A DNA stretch of 62,469 nt from Roseobacter sp. (GTDB taxonomy: Bacteria; Pseudomonadota; Alphaproteobacteria; Rhodobacterales; Rhodobacteraceae): assembly GCA_024636495.1 (NCBI GenBank), contig JAGXGZ010000005.1:1-62469 (forward strand), given 5' to 3'. The notes beneath the pieces were generated by a model. That model did not search any database. It was not told the DNA's origin and saw nothing but the letters and a program-made list of their open reading frames with translations. The translations under genes and the position numbers were made by a program. Below are positions 28,879 through 38,060 of this stretch, piece by piece (the first letter of the stretch is position 1; each line of letters begins with the position of its first letter).

Positions 28879-29463
28879 TCAGGTAAGGCTTGCCGTGATC
28901 TTGGCGCGATCTTCTTTTGAAACGATTTGAATCTCGCGCACCGGCTTTAGGCTGGCCGTGTCGAAAAACGGGGTTTGTTTCCAACGCCCTGACAGGCGAA
29001 CCGCCGCCATGCGGGCTAGCAGGCCATAAACGAACCGTGCCATCCCGTGATGTTTCGATTTGCCGGATGCGGTTTTGATGAATGCCCTGGTGGTCACTTT
29101 CCCGATTGCGTCTTGATCAGCAAGGAGTGGGACGCGAATGCTGGCAAACCCGGTTTTCGGGTTGCGCAATGTGTTGAACAGGATCGACCCACAACATGCC
29201 GCATGCCAACGAAGCAGGTTCTTTTCGCCAAACGAAAACACCGCAAGCTTGTCGTGCCCTTGTTCGATGTCGAATTTGTCAGCCGAGGTTTGGAAAAGTG
29301 TTACGGATGGGATGTCAGGCTGGCCAACATAAACTTCGGCAGCGCGACAGTCGGTGCAAAAACATTCAAGATGCGTGCCGGTAGACGGTGCAGCGCCGCG
29401 CAACGTTCCCTTGATTTGCCCACAAGAGCAGGCAAAGGAGATGTCGCGCGGCGCTTTGAACAT
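28879..29463 (-). CDS. DUF6151 family protein, GFA-like zinc-binding fold
   Basis: A 194-residue protein with the cysteine pattern of glutathione-dependent formaldehyde-activating enzyme relatives: SCGQIKG, ECFCTDCRAAEVYVG and ACCGSILFNT. These probably bind zinc. The basic C-terminal half is specific to this subgroup. Its start (29463) coincides with the phaZ stop, so it is the downstream partner of phaZ. The substrate is unknown. Confidence 0.7.
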   Translation of the reverse strand: MFKAPRDISFACSCGQIKGTLRGAAPSTGTHLECFCTDCRAAEVYVGQPDIPSVTLFQTSADKFDIEQGHDKLAVFSFGEKNLLRWHAACCGSILFNTLRNPKTGFASIRVPLLADQDAIGKVTTRAFIKTASGKSKHHGMARFVYGLLARMAAVRLSGRWKQTPFFDTASLKPVREIQIVSKEDRAKITASLT

Positions 29464-30746
29464 TATGCAGCCGCGTTTTTGTTGGCTGGTTTTTTGGTCT
29501 CATCCTGCGCCGCCGGACGCTGGTTTGCGTCGATGAATTTCAGTACAAGCGGCCGGATATTATCGCGCCAGCTTTTGCCGGCAAAGATACCGTAATGGCC
29601 TGCACCGTCTTCCAGATGGCTGGCTTTCTTGCTGTCAGGCAGACCAGTACACAAGGCAAGTGCTGCAACACATTGGCCGGGTGCCGAGATATCATCCTTG
29701 GTGCCTTCGACAGTTTTCACAGCGACGGTTGTGATCTTGCCGATGTCGACCTTTTTGCCCGCAACAGTAAAGTTGTTCGTCCCGATTTCGTTGTTTTTAA
29801 AGATCCGTTCAACTGTCGAGAGGTAGAATTCTGCGGGCATGTCCATCACCGACAGATATTCGTCGTAGAACTTGTTGTGCTTGTCATGATCGCTGGCTGT
29901 GCCCTGAGCGACGCGCATAATCTGGTCGCGAAACGCTTTTGCGTGCGTTTCGCTGTTCATCGAGATGAACGAGTTCAACTGCAGCAATCCGGGATACACT
30001 TTGCGGCCCACGCCAGCGTGTTTAAAGCCCACGCGCTGGATCGACATTTCCTGAAGTTGGCCCATGTTCACGCGGTCGCCAAAATCGGTCACATCTGTCG
30101 GGCTTGCGTCGGGGTCAATCGGCCCCCCGATCAAAGTCAGCGAACTTGGCTGCGCGCTGGGGTCTTCTTCGGCCAGATAGGCCGTTGCGGCCAGCGTCAG
30201 CGGGGCAGGCTGGCACACGGCAATGACATGTACGTCCGGACCCAGATGGCGCATGTATTCAACTAGCTGGAGTGTATAATCCTCGACGTCGAATTTGCCT
30301 GCGCTGACGGGAATGTCGCGGGCATTGTGCCAATCGGTGATGTACAGGTCAGCGTCGGGCAGCAAGCTGATTACAGTCGAGCGCAGCAAGGTGGCGTAGT
30401 GTCCTGACATCGGGGCGACAAGCAGGATCTTGCGCTTGGGCAAATCGCGGCCCTGAACGACGAAATGCACAAGGTCGCCAAATGCGCCCACGATTTCCTT
30501 TTCGATCGAAATCGGGTGATCTGCACCATCCTTGCCGACGGACGGCGGGATGTTCCAATCGGGTTTTGCCACCATGCGGGCAAAGCTGCGTTCGGTCACT
30601 TCGCCCCATGCAGCCATCCAGTCAAGCGCCGGGTTCGGTACTGCTGAAAACACAGGGTAAGACGCAATTGCCTGCGCCGTCGCACCAAGCCATTGGTTGG
30701 TGTTCCGCATTGTTTCCATTAAGTCGTAAGATGCCATATACTTCAT
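29463..30746 (-). CDS. phaZ: Intracellular polyhydroxyalkanoate depolymerase
   Basis: Degrades stored PHB granules. The 427-residue protein starts MKYMASYDLMETMRNTNQWLG, has the lipase-box-like VIAVCQPAP with the catalytic cysteine typical of PhaZ1-type enzymes, and LIGGPIDPDASPT after it. The histidine is likely in DGAGHYGIFAG. ATG 30746 follows GGAGA. The frame stays open upstream across phaC to 31709, but that part is antisense noise. It is divergent from phaC with a 105-bp shared promoter region. Confidence 0.92.
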   Translation of the reverse strand: MKYMASYDLMETMRNTNQWLGATAQAIASYPVFSAVPNPALDWMAAWGEVTERSFARMVAKPDWNIPPSVGKDGADHPISIEKEIVGAFGDLVHFVVQGRDLPKRKILLVAPMSGHYATLLRSTVISLLPDADLYITDWHNARDIPVSAGKFDVEDYTLQLVEYMRHLGPDVHVIAVCQPAPLTLAATAYLAEEDPSAQPSSLTLIGGPIDPDASPTDVTDFGDRVNMGQLQEMSIQRVGFKHAGVGRKVYPGLLQLNSFISMNSETHAKAFRDQIMRVAQGTASDHDKHNKFYDEYLSVMDMPAEFYLSTVERIFKNNEIGTNNFTVAGKKVDIGKITTVAVKTVEGTKDDISAPGQCVAALALCTGLPDSKKASHLEDGAGHYGIFAGKSWRDNIRPLVLKFIDANQRPAAQDETKKPANKNAAA

Positions 30747-30851
30747 GAGGGGTCTCCTGTTGGTTGGCCCTGTGCTTGGGCACTCCGCCGTCCCCCTCCC
30801 AGTCAGGTCGGCGCGATGCTGCGAGTGCAAACATAGGGAGGAACGGTTACC

Positions 30852-32657
30852 ATGACAACAAAAACGAATAAAAATCCTGCACCTGATGAGGCCGCACTGG
30901 CGCGCATGACCGAGAATATGAACAAAGTCGAAGCTTTGGGAGCCCGGTTGACAGAGATCATGATCAGTCGAGAAGGCCATCAAGCCGCCCTTGATGCCCC
31001 GAATCAGGAGCTGTTCGCCAAAGCCGCACAATCCTACTGGAACGAGGCGGTTCAAAATCCTGCCAAACTGATCGAGCATCAGGTATCGTTCTGGACCAAA
31101 TCGGTCAGCCATTTCGTTGAGGCGCAAAAAGCGCTCGCCAAGGGCAAGTTGGAAGCGCCCTTGGACAGGACCGCCAAGGACCGCCGTTTCGCCAACCCGC
31201 TTTGGGAAAGCCATCCCTATTTCAATTTTGTCAAACAACAATATCTGATCAACGCCGAGGCGCTGAGCCAGGCGGTCTCGGATGTGTCCGATCTTGACCC
31301 GCGCGAAAAGCAGCGCCTTGGCTATTTCAGCCGCCAGATCATCGACATGATGAGCCCGACCAATTTTCTTGCCACCAATCCCGACGCGCTGGAGCGCGCT
31401 GTCGAAACCGAAGGTGAAAGTCTGATCAAGGGGTTGGAAAACCTGATTGCAGACCTTGAGGCAAACAACGGTGAACTGATCGTGCGTCTTGCCGATGAAA
31501 AGGCGTTCGAGCTGGGACGTAATATCGCGACATCGCCGGGCAAGGTGGTGTTTCGTAACCGTATGTTTGAGTTGATCCAATACAGCCCTACAACCGAAAA
31601 AGTGAATGCGACCCCGGTCGTTATCTTTCCGCCCTGGATCAACAAGTTTTACATTCTTGATCTGAAAGAACAAAACAGTCTGGTCAAATGGATCGTGGAT
31701 CAGGGCCACACGCTGTTCATGGTGTCTTGGATCAACCCCGACAAAAGCTACCGCGATGTTGGCATGGGCGATTATATCGAAGAAGGTTTTTTGAAAGCTT
31801 TCGACGAAGTGAAAAAGATCACCGGTGAAAAACAGGTCAACGCGGTGGGGTATTGCATCGCGGGTACGACATTGTCTCTGTCTCTTTCTCTGCTTAAACA
31901 GCGCGGCGATACATCCGTCAAATCCGCTACGTTCTTTACGGCGCTGACCGATTTCTCGGATCAGGGGGAATTCCAGCCTTTCCTGACAGATGATTTCATC
32001 GACGGGATCGAGGCCGAAACGAAAGACAAGGGCATCTTGCCGTCCATCGTCATGGCGCGGACGTTTTCATTCCTGCGCTCGAACGATCTGGTGTATGGCC
32101 CTGCGATCAAAAGCTACATGCTGGGCGACACGCCGCCTGCATTCGATCTGCTGTACTGGAATGGCGATGGCGCGAACCTGCCTGAAAAGATGGCGATGGA
32201 ATATCTGCGAGGCCTGTGTCAGCAAAACAAATTGGCCGACGGCGGGTTTGATCTTTTGGGTCACCACCTTGAATTGGGGGACATTGATGTGCCGCTTTTG
32301 GCTGTCGGCTGCGAGACGGATCACATCGCCCCATGGAAAGACAGCTTTCGGGGCGTCCAGCAAATGGGCAGCAAGGACAAGACGTTCATCATGACCCAGT
32401 CCGGCCACATCGCAGGGATCGTGAACCCACCCAGCAAGGGCAAATACGGGCACTACACCAATCCTGACCTGTCGATGGACCACAAAGACTGGTTGGAGGG
32501 GGCAGAGTTTCAGGCAAGCTCATGGTGGCCGACCTGGGGGGAGTGGCTCAAGAATCAGGCAGGTGCGCAGGTGGATGCTCGAATTCCGGGCGCAAATGGC
32601 CAGGAAATAATTTGCGATGCGCCAGGGACCTACGTGTCGCGTAAGGCAAACGGCTGA
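30852..32657 (+). CDS. phaC: Class I polyhydroxyalkanoate synthase
   Basis: Polymerises (R)-3-hydroxyacyl-CoA on the granule surface. The 601-residue protein has the N-terminal PHA synthase domain, the lipase-box-like GYCIAG with nucleophile C335, the aspartate in ETDHIAPW and the histidine in SGHIAGIVNPP. It is followed by phaP and phaR, the usual alphaproteobacterial layout. An imperfect CTGC-GAG-TGCA sequence upstream (near 30819) may be a weak PhaR site. Confidence 0.95.
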   Translation: MTTKTNKNPAPDEAALARMTENMNKVEALGARLTEIMISREGHQAALDAPNQELFAKAAQSYWNEAVQNPAKLIEHQVSFWTKSVSHFVEAQKALAKGKLEAPLDRTAKDRRFANPLWESHPYFNFVKQQYLINAEALSQAVSDVSDLDPREKQRLGYFSRQIIDMMSPTNFLATNPDALERAVETEGESLIKGLENLIADLEANNGELIVRLADEKAFELGRNIATSPGKVVFRNRMFELIQYSPTTEKVNATPVVIFPPWINKFYILDLKEQNSLVKWIVDQGHTLFMVSWINPDKSYRDVGMGDYIEEGFLKAFDEVKKITGEKQVNAVGYCIAGTTLSLSLSLLKQRGDTSVKSATFFTALTDFSDQGEFQPFLTDDFIDGIEAETKDKGILPSIVMARTFSFLRSNDLVYGPAIKSYMLGDTPPAFDLLYWNGDGANLPEKMAMEYLRGLCQQNKLADGGFDLLGHHLELGDIDVPLLAVGCETDHIAPWKDSFRGVQQMGSKDKTFIMTQSGHIAGIVNPPSKGKYGHYTNPDLSMDHKDWLEGAEFQASSWWPTWGEWLKNQAGAQVDARIPGANGQEIICDAPGTYVSRKANG

Positions 32658-32690
32658 TCTGATTGGTCTTTTTCCTTTGCTGAAATTCAT

Positions 32691-32733
32691 ATGCTGCAGC
32701 GCAGAAAAAACTTGCAATGCCGCACTGCAGCAT
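32691..32733. promoter_or_regulatory. Probable PhaR operators upstream of phaP
   Basis: CTGC-AGC-GCAG at 32694-32704 fits the CTGC-N3-GCAG PhaR recognition pattern described for Paracoccus. In addition ATGCTGCAG (32691-32699) and CTGCAGCAT (32725-32733) are perfect inverted repeats. They lie 65-107 bp upstream of phaP. Confidence 0.7.
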
Positions 32734-32797
32734 ATAGATAATAGTCATAACAAAACGAGCAGACATCAGTCGCTCACAACTGAAAGAGGAAGAGACT

Positions 32798-33241
32798 ATG
32801 ACAAAGACACCAGATCTGGCCGCCATGATGAAAGACGTTATGGGCGCATTCCCAGTTGACACCACAGCGATGAACGACGCGTTCAAAACAACTGCAACCC
32901 TGAACGAAAAACTGTCCGGCGTTGCCCTGACAGCTGCTGAGAAATCTGCCGAGATTTCCACAAAGTGGCAGAAAGACACATTGGCCAAATTGGCTGAAAT
33001 GTCCAAAGCCAAGGCAGAGCCAGCCGACTACGCAAAAGCGATGACAGATTTCACATCTGCTTCCGCTGAAGTTGCAGCCGAGCACATGGCAGCTTTCGCA
33101 GAGATCGCAAAATCGGTTCAGATGAACACAGTTGAATTGATGATGGCAGCGGGCAAAGATATGTCCGAAGAAGCATCCGCAGCAGTCAAAAAAGCGACAG
33201 CTGACGTGACCAAAGCAACGAAAAAAGCCGCAGCGAAGTAA
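32798..33241 (+). CDS. phaP: Phasin, PHA granule-associated protein
   Basis: A 147-residue amphipathic helical protein rich in Ala, Lys, Glu and Met (TAAEKSAEISTKWQKDTL, AEHMAAFAEIAKSVQ) that coats PHB granules. The C-terminus is a Lys/Ala-rich tail (TKATKKAAAK). AGAGGAAGAG precedes the ATG. The position between phaC and phaR and the adjacent PhaR-type operators support the assignment. A terminator follows. Confidence 0.9.
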   Translation: MTKTPDLAAMMKDVMGAFPVDTTAMNDAFKTTATLNEKLSGVALTAAEKSAEISTKWQKDTLAKLAEMSKAKAEPADYAKAMTDFTSASAEVAAEHMAAFAEIAKSVQMNTVELMMAAGKDMSEEASAAVKKATADVTKATKKAAAK

Positions 33242-33276
33242 TTCGTTTTAGGCTAAGAGCACTTTCATGAGTGTTG

Positions 33277-33308
33277 GGGCGGGCTGTCAAAAGCCTGCCC
33301 TTTCTTTG
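33277..33308 (+). terminator. Rho-independent terminator of phaP
   Basis: GGGCGGGCT and AGCCTGCCC form a 9-bp stem with one G-U pair, followed by TTTCTTTG. It separates phaP from phaR. Confidence 0.7.
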
Positions 33309-33342
33309 TGGCACCTTTCTTTTTGGAAATTGCTGCCTTAAG

Positions 33343-33353
33343 CTGCACTGCAG
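33343..33353. promoter_or_regulatory. PhaR operator upstream of phaR
   Basis: CTGC-ACT-GCAG is a perfect CTGC-N3-GCAG match 24 bp before the phaR start. It is consistent with autorepression by PhaR, as described in related bacteria. Confidence 0.7.
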
Positions 33354-33377
33354 CACGCAATTTGGGAAGGATCCACC

Positions 33378-33941
33378 GTGGCCGACACAGACAAGCCTCT
33401 GCTTATAAAGCGATATGCAAGCCGCCGCCTTTATAACACCGAGACGAGCGATTATGTAACGCTTGAGGATATTTCCGGGTTTATCCGGGACGGTCGCGAA
33501 GTCCAGATCGTCGACCTCAAATCTGGTGACGATTTGACCCGACAATATCTGTTGCAGATCATTGCAGAGCACGAAAGCCGTGGTGAATCCGTTTTGCCCG
33601 TTGACGTGCTGAACGATCTGGTACGCAGCTATATGTCGCCCAATGCCAGCGTTGTGCCTCAGTTTCTTAAGGCGTCTTTTGACATGCTGCGTGACGGTCA
33701 GTCGCGGGTGCTTGAAAATATCAATACGATTAATCCGATGTCCAAAATGCCCGGCTTTGATGTGATGCAAGCCCAGCAAGAAGCGTTCATGAAGGCCATG
33801 ACCGCCAATATGCCAACGACGTGGCCTGCACTGCAAACGCCCAAGAGCGAAAAGCCTGCGAAGGGCGAAAAAGACGAAAGTCTGGACGCGATTAAAAAAC
33901 AACTCGCCGAATTGCAAGAAAAGCTATCCAAGCTTAAGTGA
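33378..33941 (+). CDS. phaR: PHA synthesis repressor
   Basis: A 187-residue regulator that binds DNA and PHB. The N-terminal PHB/PHA accumulation regulator domain starts LLIKRYASRRLYNTETSDYVTL, followed by DLKSGDDLTRQYLLQII. The C-terminal part is linker-like, with a Lys/Glu-rich coiled-coil end (IKKQLAELQEKLSKLK). It probably represses phaP and itself until granules titrate it. Confidence 0.93.
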   Translation: MADTDKPLLIKRYASRRLYNTETSDYVTLEDISGFIRDGREVQIVDLKSGDDLTRQYLLQIIAEHESRGESVLPVDVLNDLVRSYMSPNASVVPQFLKASFDMLRDGQSRVLENINTINPMSKMPGFDVMQAQQEAFMKAMTANMPTTWPALQTPKSEKPAKGEKDESLDAIKKQLAELQEKLSKLK

Positions 33942-33992
33942 CCACGCGGCCGTGTGGCCCTGTGTTTATATTCTTTTAATTAAATTTGAACC

Positions 33993-34025
33993 AAGCCCAC
34001 CCCACTTTTGGGTGGGCTTTTTGTT
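33993..34025 (+). terminator. Rho-independent terminator of phaR
   Basis: AAGCCCACCC and GGGTGGGCTT form a perfect 10-bp stem with a 7-base loop, followed by TTTTTGTTATT. Confidence 0.85.
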
Positions 34026-34050
34026 ATTCTAGGCCTGAGTGATCTGCAGA

Positions 34051-35229
34051 TCAGGCGGCTTGAGCATCGGTTGCAGCCTGAACCGCACCCAAAAGCACAT
34101 CAACGACCGCGTCCAGATCATCCGGCGTCAAGTGAACCGGCAAACGCACGTCGCACGCCGACATCAGCATTCTGCGCGTCTGGGGCAATTCGGGCAAATC
34201 CTCGATAAACTGCCAGTTCCAGAACGCGCGTGCGTTATCCGTGCTTTGGCCGAACACTTGGACTTTAACGCCTGCGGCTGCACTGGCAGATGCAAATGCC
34301 CGGATCGCGTCATCCTCCATGCCGACCATGTTGAATTGAATCGAATCCGGCGCGCGGGTTTCAGGGGCCAAGGGGGCAGGAACATTGATATACGGCGATG
34401 CGTCAAGCTTGGACGCGACATAATCATGGTTGCGCAACCCATCGGCAACGCGGCGTGGCAGTTCGGCCAATTGCGGGCGCACCAACGCGGCTGACAGGTT
34501 ATTCAGGCGCAGATTGTAAAGCGGCAGCTTATTTTGCCAGCGCGTGCAAGCCTCAGCGATGCCGGGGTGTTTCTTCCAGTTATGCTCGTAAGCACCTGAC
34601 ATGATAATCGCACGCGCAATCAGGTCGGCATCGTTGGTGATCATGATCCCGCCTTCGCCAGCGTTGATCATCTTGTAAGACTGGAACGAAAAGCAGCCTA
34701 TCGCGCCGATTGTGCCGATTTTCTTGCCATGCCACAGCGTACCCAGCGAATGTGCCGCATCCTCGATCACAGGGATGCCGGCAGCGTCACACAGCGCCAT
34801 GATAGCATCCATATCAGAGGTATGGCCGCGCATGTGGCTGATGATAACAGCATCCACGGTTGGCAGCTTGGCTTCAAAGTCATTCATATCAATGCGGTAA
34901 TTGTCGCCAACTTCGCAAAGCACAGGAATGCAATGCGCATGAACGACGGATGACGGCACAGCGGCAAAGGTGAACCCGGGGATCAATACACGAGCATCCT
35001 TTGGCAGGTCCAAGGCCAGCAACGACAAGAACAGCGCGGCAGAGCATGACGACACCGCCAAAGCATAGCGGCTGCCCATCATCTGCGCGAATTCCGCCTC
35101 AAGTAAAGACACAGGCGCGCCACTGGCAGCGGTATAGCGAAACAGGTCGCCACTTTGCAAAAGTCGTTCGATTTCGTCGCGCGCAGCCTCGGGAATTGGT
35201 TCGGCGCGGTGCATGTCTGGCAAAGTCAT
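34051..35229 (-). CDS. DegT/DnrJ/EryC1/StrS-type aminotransferase
   Basis: A 392-residue PLP enzyme of the sugar aminotransferase superfamily. The PLP lysine lies in FSFQSYKMINAGEGG, and the cofactor region is in IPVIEDAAHSLGT. Such enzymes usually aminate nucleotide-linked keto-sugars, but no sugar-nucleotide genes are nearby, so the substrate is unknown. It is an isolated gene on the minus strand facing phaR. Confidence 0.85.
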   Translation of the reverse strand: MTLPDMHRAEPIPEAARDEIERLLQSGDLFRYTAASGAPVSLLEAEFAQMMGSRYALAVSSCSAALFLSLLALDLPKDARVLIPGFTFAAVPSSVVHAHCIPVLCEVGDNYRIDMNDFEAKLPTVDAVIISHMRGHTSDMDAIMALCDAAGIPVIEDAAHSLGTLWHGKKIGTIGAIGCFSFQSYKMINAGEGGIMITNDADLIARAIIMSGAYEHNWKKHPGIAEACTRWQNKLPLYNLRLNNLSAALVRPQLAELPRRVADGLRNHDYVASKLDASPYINVPAPLAPETRAPDSIQFNMVGMEDDAIRAFASASAAAGVKVQVFGQSTDNARAFWNWQFIEDLPELPQTRRMLMSACDVRLPVHLTPDDLDAVVDVLLGAVQAATDAQAA

Positions 35230-35324
35230 ATTTCAAAATCCCGAATGTTGGTTTTCAGAATAGTAAAACAAGCGCGCCCCAAGACCAAGCTATTTTGGAG
35301 GGATATCGCGTTAAAGATTTGTGA

Positions 35325-36629
35325 CTAGAGGCCCAATTTGTCGCGCAGGCTGTACCAGCTCATGGCGAGCGTAAGCAAAGGTGTGCGCATTGCGGCACCC
35401 CCGGGGAAGGGGTGCGTGGGAATTGCGCTCATTACATCGAAACCGTCGCTGTCACCCAGTATTGCGCGCGCCATCAACTGGCCTGCGTGGGTCGCTGTGC
35501 CCACCCCGTGCCCGGAATAGCCTGAGGCCGATAGGATGTTTGGGGCAACCCGTGCGAGGTAGGGCAGTCTTTTCATCGTAATCGCCAAAGTGCCGCCCCA
35601 CGCGTAATCAATCCGCACGTCCTTAAGCTGCGGGAAAACAACAGATAGGGGCGCGCGGACTTTGGCTGCGATGTCGGCTGGAAACTTGTAGCCATAGCTT
35701 TCACCACCACCAAACAACAACCTGCCGTCATGGCTTAGCCGGAAATAATTCACCACAAAGCGGCTGTCGGCGACGGCAACATCGCGAGGTAACACGTCCT
35801 TGATGCGGTCGCCCAAAGGTTCGGTTGCCACGATGAAATTGTTGATCGGCATAACCCGTGCCGCAACTTTGCGGTTCAGACCACCCAGATAGCCATTGCA
35901 GGCCAACACGACATGATCCGCCGTAACGCGCCCGCCATCGGTTTGCACAACGGCCCGCAGGCCTTCCTCGATATGATGTACGGCGGAGCCTTCATAGATT
36001 TGTACGCCAGCTTCTTTCGCGGCCCGCGCAAGACCAAGTGCCAGGTTCAACGGATGCAGATGGGCCGCCCCCATGTCCAAAATCCCGCCCTTGTAATCGG
36101 GTGACGGGCAGACATGCTGCAAGGCACCTTGGTCCAACATCTCGATCTGATCATAGCCATATCTGTCTTGCAGATGATGGGCGTAGTTATGCAGGTGGCG
36201 CACATGGGCATTTGAAGACGCCGTCCAGGCAACGCCGGGTCTCAGGTGGCAGTCGATCTGATTCTCGGCAATCAGGTCTTTGACCAACGCCTTTGCATCC
36301 TCGCCCAAGTCCCAAAGCCGCTGCGCCTGCGCGCGTCCCAGCATTTTCTCTAACGCATCCTGTTCGACCCGCTGGCCACCGCCCAGTTGCCCGCCATTGC
36401 GCCCCGACGCGCCAAAGCCTACGCGCTGCGCCTCCAGCAAGACCACGTTGCGGCCCGCTTTGGCCAGATGCAAGGCGGCGGACAGCCCAGTATACCCTGC
36501 ACCGACAACGCAAACATCTGCTTTTACCGCGCCCCGTAACGGCGCAAATGCGTCCAATGGTGTGGCTGTCGCGGCGTACCAGCTAGGCGGATAGGCACCG
36601 TTCTTGTCGTTTGCGTAAAGCAGGTTCAT
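35325..36629 (-). CDS. puuB: FAD-dependent oxidoreductase, gamma-glutamylputrescine oxidase-like
   Basis: A 434-residue DAO-family flavoenzyme. The dinucleotide motif is VCVVGAGYTGLSAALHLA, followed by LEAQRVGFGASGRNGGQ and the C-terminal SGYSGHGVGTATHAGQL. This is the PuuB/OrdL pattern, which oxidises gamma-glutamylputrescine to the aldehyde. It is the last gene of a run with two PuuA-like ligases and an amidotransferase, which supports a polyamine role. An alternative amine substrate cannot be excluded. Confidence 0.82.
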   Translation of the reverse strand: MNLLYANDKNGAYPPSWYAATATPLDAFAPLRGAVKADVCVVGAGYTGLSAALHLAKAGRNVVLLEAQRVGFGASGRNGGQLGGGQRVEQDALEKMLGRAQAQRLWDLGEDAKALVKDLIAENQIDCHLRPGVAWTASSNAHVRHLHNYAHHLQDRYGYDQIEMLDQGALQHVCPSPDYKGGILDMGAAHLHPLNLALGLARAAKEAGVQIYEGSAVHHIEEGLRAVVQTDGGRVTADHVVLACNGYLGGLNRKVAARVMPINNFIVATEPLGDRIKDVLPRDVAVADSRFVVNYFRLSHDGRLLFGGGESYGYKFPADIAAKVRAPLSVVFPQLKDVRIDYAWGGTLAITMKRLPYLARVAPNILSASGYSGHGVGTATHAGQLMARAILGDSDGFDVMSAIPTHPFPGGAAMRTPLLTLAMSWYSLRDKLGL

Positions 36630-36660
36630 GGCATTTTGTCCCCGCGCCCTGTTCCAAATG

Positions 36661-36685
36661 GTTTTAAATCCTCGCCGAAGGCATC
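36661..36685. repeat. Single copy of the ATCCTCGCCGAAGGC intergenic repeat
   Basis: GTTTTAAATCCTCGCCGAAGGC lies in the 72-bp gap between the PuuB-like and PuuA-like genes. The core matches one arm of the hairpin at 48561-48655 (AAATATCCTCGCCGAAGGC) apart from a shortened AT part. It looks like a dispersed intergenic element. Confidence 0.5.
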
Positions 36686-36701
36686 CGCGCCCGCAACAGG
36701 C

Positions 36702-38060
36702 CTAGACGTTCATCAAGAGATGCTCACGTTCCCACGGGGAAATAACCTGCAAAAACTCGCCGTATTCGGCGCGCTTAACGATGGCATAGACCCGTGCAAA
36801 GTCCGGCCCCAAAATCTTGTGCATTTCGGTGGCTTCTTCAAACAAATCCAATGCTGACCCAAGGACCTGCGGGATATCGCCGTCGCCTTCATAGGCATCG
36901 CCTTTGAATTCTGGCTTTGGCTGCTTTTTTTCCATCAGGCCCAGGTATCCGCAGGCCAGTGATGCCGCGATGCCAAGGTATGGGTTGCAATCCATGCCTG
37001 CGATCCGGTTTTCAACCCGGCGCGAGGAGGGCTTGGACAGGGGCACGCGAATGCCCGTGGTGCGGTTGTCACGGCCCCATTCCAGATTGATCGGGGCTGC
37101 ATGGTCCTTCACGTAGCGACGATAGCTGTTCACGTAGGGTGCCAGCACCGCCAGAACGTCGGGCATGTGGTTCTGCATGCCGGCGATAAAGTGAAAGAAC
37201 TCTTCCGTTTCTTCTCCGTCAGCGTCAGAGAAAATGTTTTCGCCTGTTTTCGCGTCCAGCACCGAATGATGCATATGCATTGCGCTGCCGGGTTCGTCCT
37301 CGATCGGCTTTGCCATGAAGGTTGCATAGCAGTCGTGGCGCAGCGCCGCTTCGCGGATCAGACGTTTGAAATAAAAGACCTCATCGGCCAACCGGACCGG
37401 ATCGCCATGGATCAGGTTGATCTCAAGCTGCCCCGCGCCGCCTTCCTGGGTGATGCCGTCAATCTCGAACCCTTGGGCTTCGGCAAAATCATAAATGTCG
37501 TCGATCACAGGTCCGAATTCATCCACGGCTGTCATCGAATAGGCTTGGCGTGCCGCCGCAGGGCGACCCGAGCGGCCCATCATCGGTTTGATGGCATGGG
37601 CAGGGTCGAGATTGCGCGCGACGAGGAAAAATTCCATCTCGGGGGCGACGATAGGTTCCCAGCCCTGAGCGCGGTACAGATCGACTACACGTTTCAGCAC
37701 GTTGCGCGGAGAATATTCAACCAGATTGCCGTCGCGGTCATAGGCGTCATGGATCACCTGAAGTGTCCAATCCGCCGTCCAAGGTGCCGCGGTGGCCGTC
37801 GAAAAGTCGGGACGCAGGATCATATCTTTTTCGATGAACCCTTCAACGCCCGCAGCCTCGCCCCATTCGCCGGTAATCGTTTGATAAAAGATGCTGTCGG
37901 GCAGGTGGAAATATTCCTGCCGGGCAAATTTCTTGGCGGGCACCGCCTTGCCACGCGCGATACCGGGTAAATCGGGGATGATACATTCAACCTCGTCCAG
38001 TTGTTTTCCATCCAGATAGTCGCGGACGGCTTCGGGCAGGTTGTCAATCCAGTCGGACAT
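36702..38060 (-). CDS. puuA: Glutamine synthetase-family gamma-glutamyl ligase, PuuA-like (copy 1)
   Basis: A 452-residue GS-fold ligase that would join glutamate to putrescine or another amine using ATP. The GS catalytic landmarks are in GAGQLEINLIHGDP, GSAMHMHHSVLD and NRTTGIRVPLSKPSSRRVENR. The N-terminus CIIPDLPGIARGKAVP is of the PuuA type, not the true GlnA type. Its start shares one base with the amidotransferase stop, so the two are coupled. Confidence 0.85.
   Translation of the reverse strand: MSDWIDNLPEAVRDYLDGKQLDEVECIIPDLPGIARGKAVPAKKFARQEYFHLPDSIFYQTITGEWGEAAGVEGFIEKDMILRPDFSTATAAPWTADWTLQVIHDAYDRDGNLVEYSPRNVLKRVVDLYRAQGWEPIVAPEMEFFLVARNLDPAHAIKPMMGRSGRPAAARQAYSMTAVDEFGPVIDDIYDFAEAQGFEIDGITQEGGAGQLEINLIHGDPVRLADEVFYFKRLIREAALRHDCYATFMAKPIEDEPGSAMHMHHSVLDAKTGENIFSDADGEETEEFFHFIAGMQNHMPDVLAVLAPYVNSYRRYVKDHAAPINLEWGRDNRTTGIRVPLSKPSSRRVENRIAGMDCNPYLGIAASLACGYLGLMEKKQPKPEFKGDAYEGDGDIPQVLGSALDLFEEATEMHKILGPDFARVYAIVKRAEYGEFLQVISPWEREHLLMNV

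Noticed and set aside
30747..31709. Long open frame antisense to phaC continuous with phaZ
   Set aside because: The PhaZ family begins at 30746 with a good ribosome site; the upstream part mirrors phaC codon structure and has no recognisable domain.
37101..37970. 289-codon plus-strand open frame
   Set aside because: Shadow of the PuuA-like gene on the minus strand.
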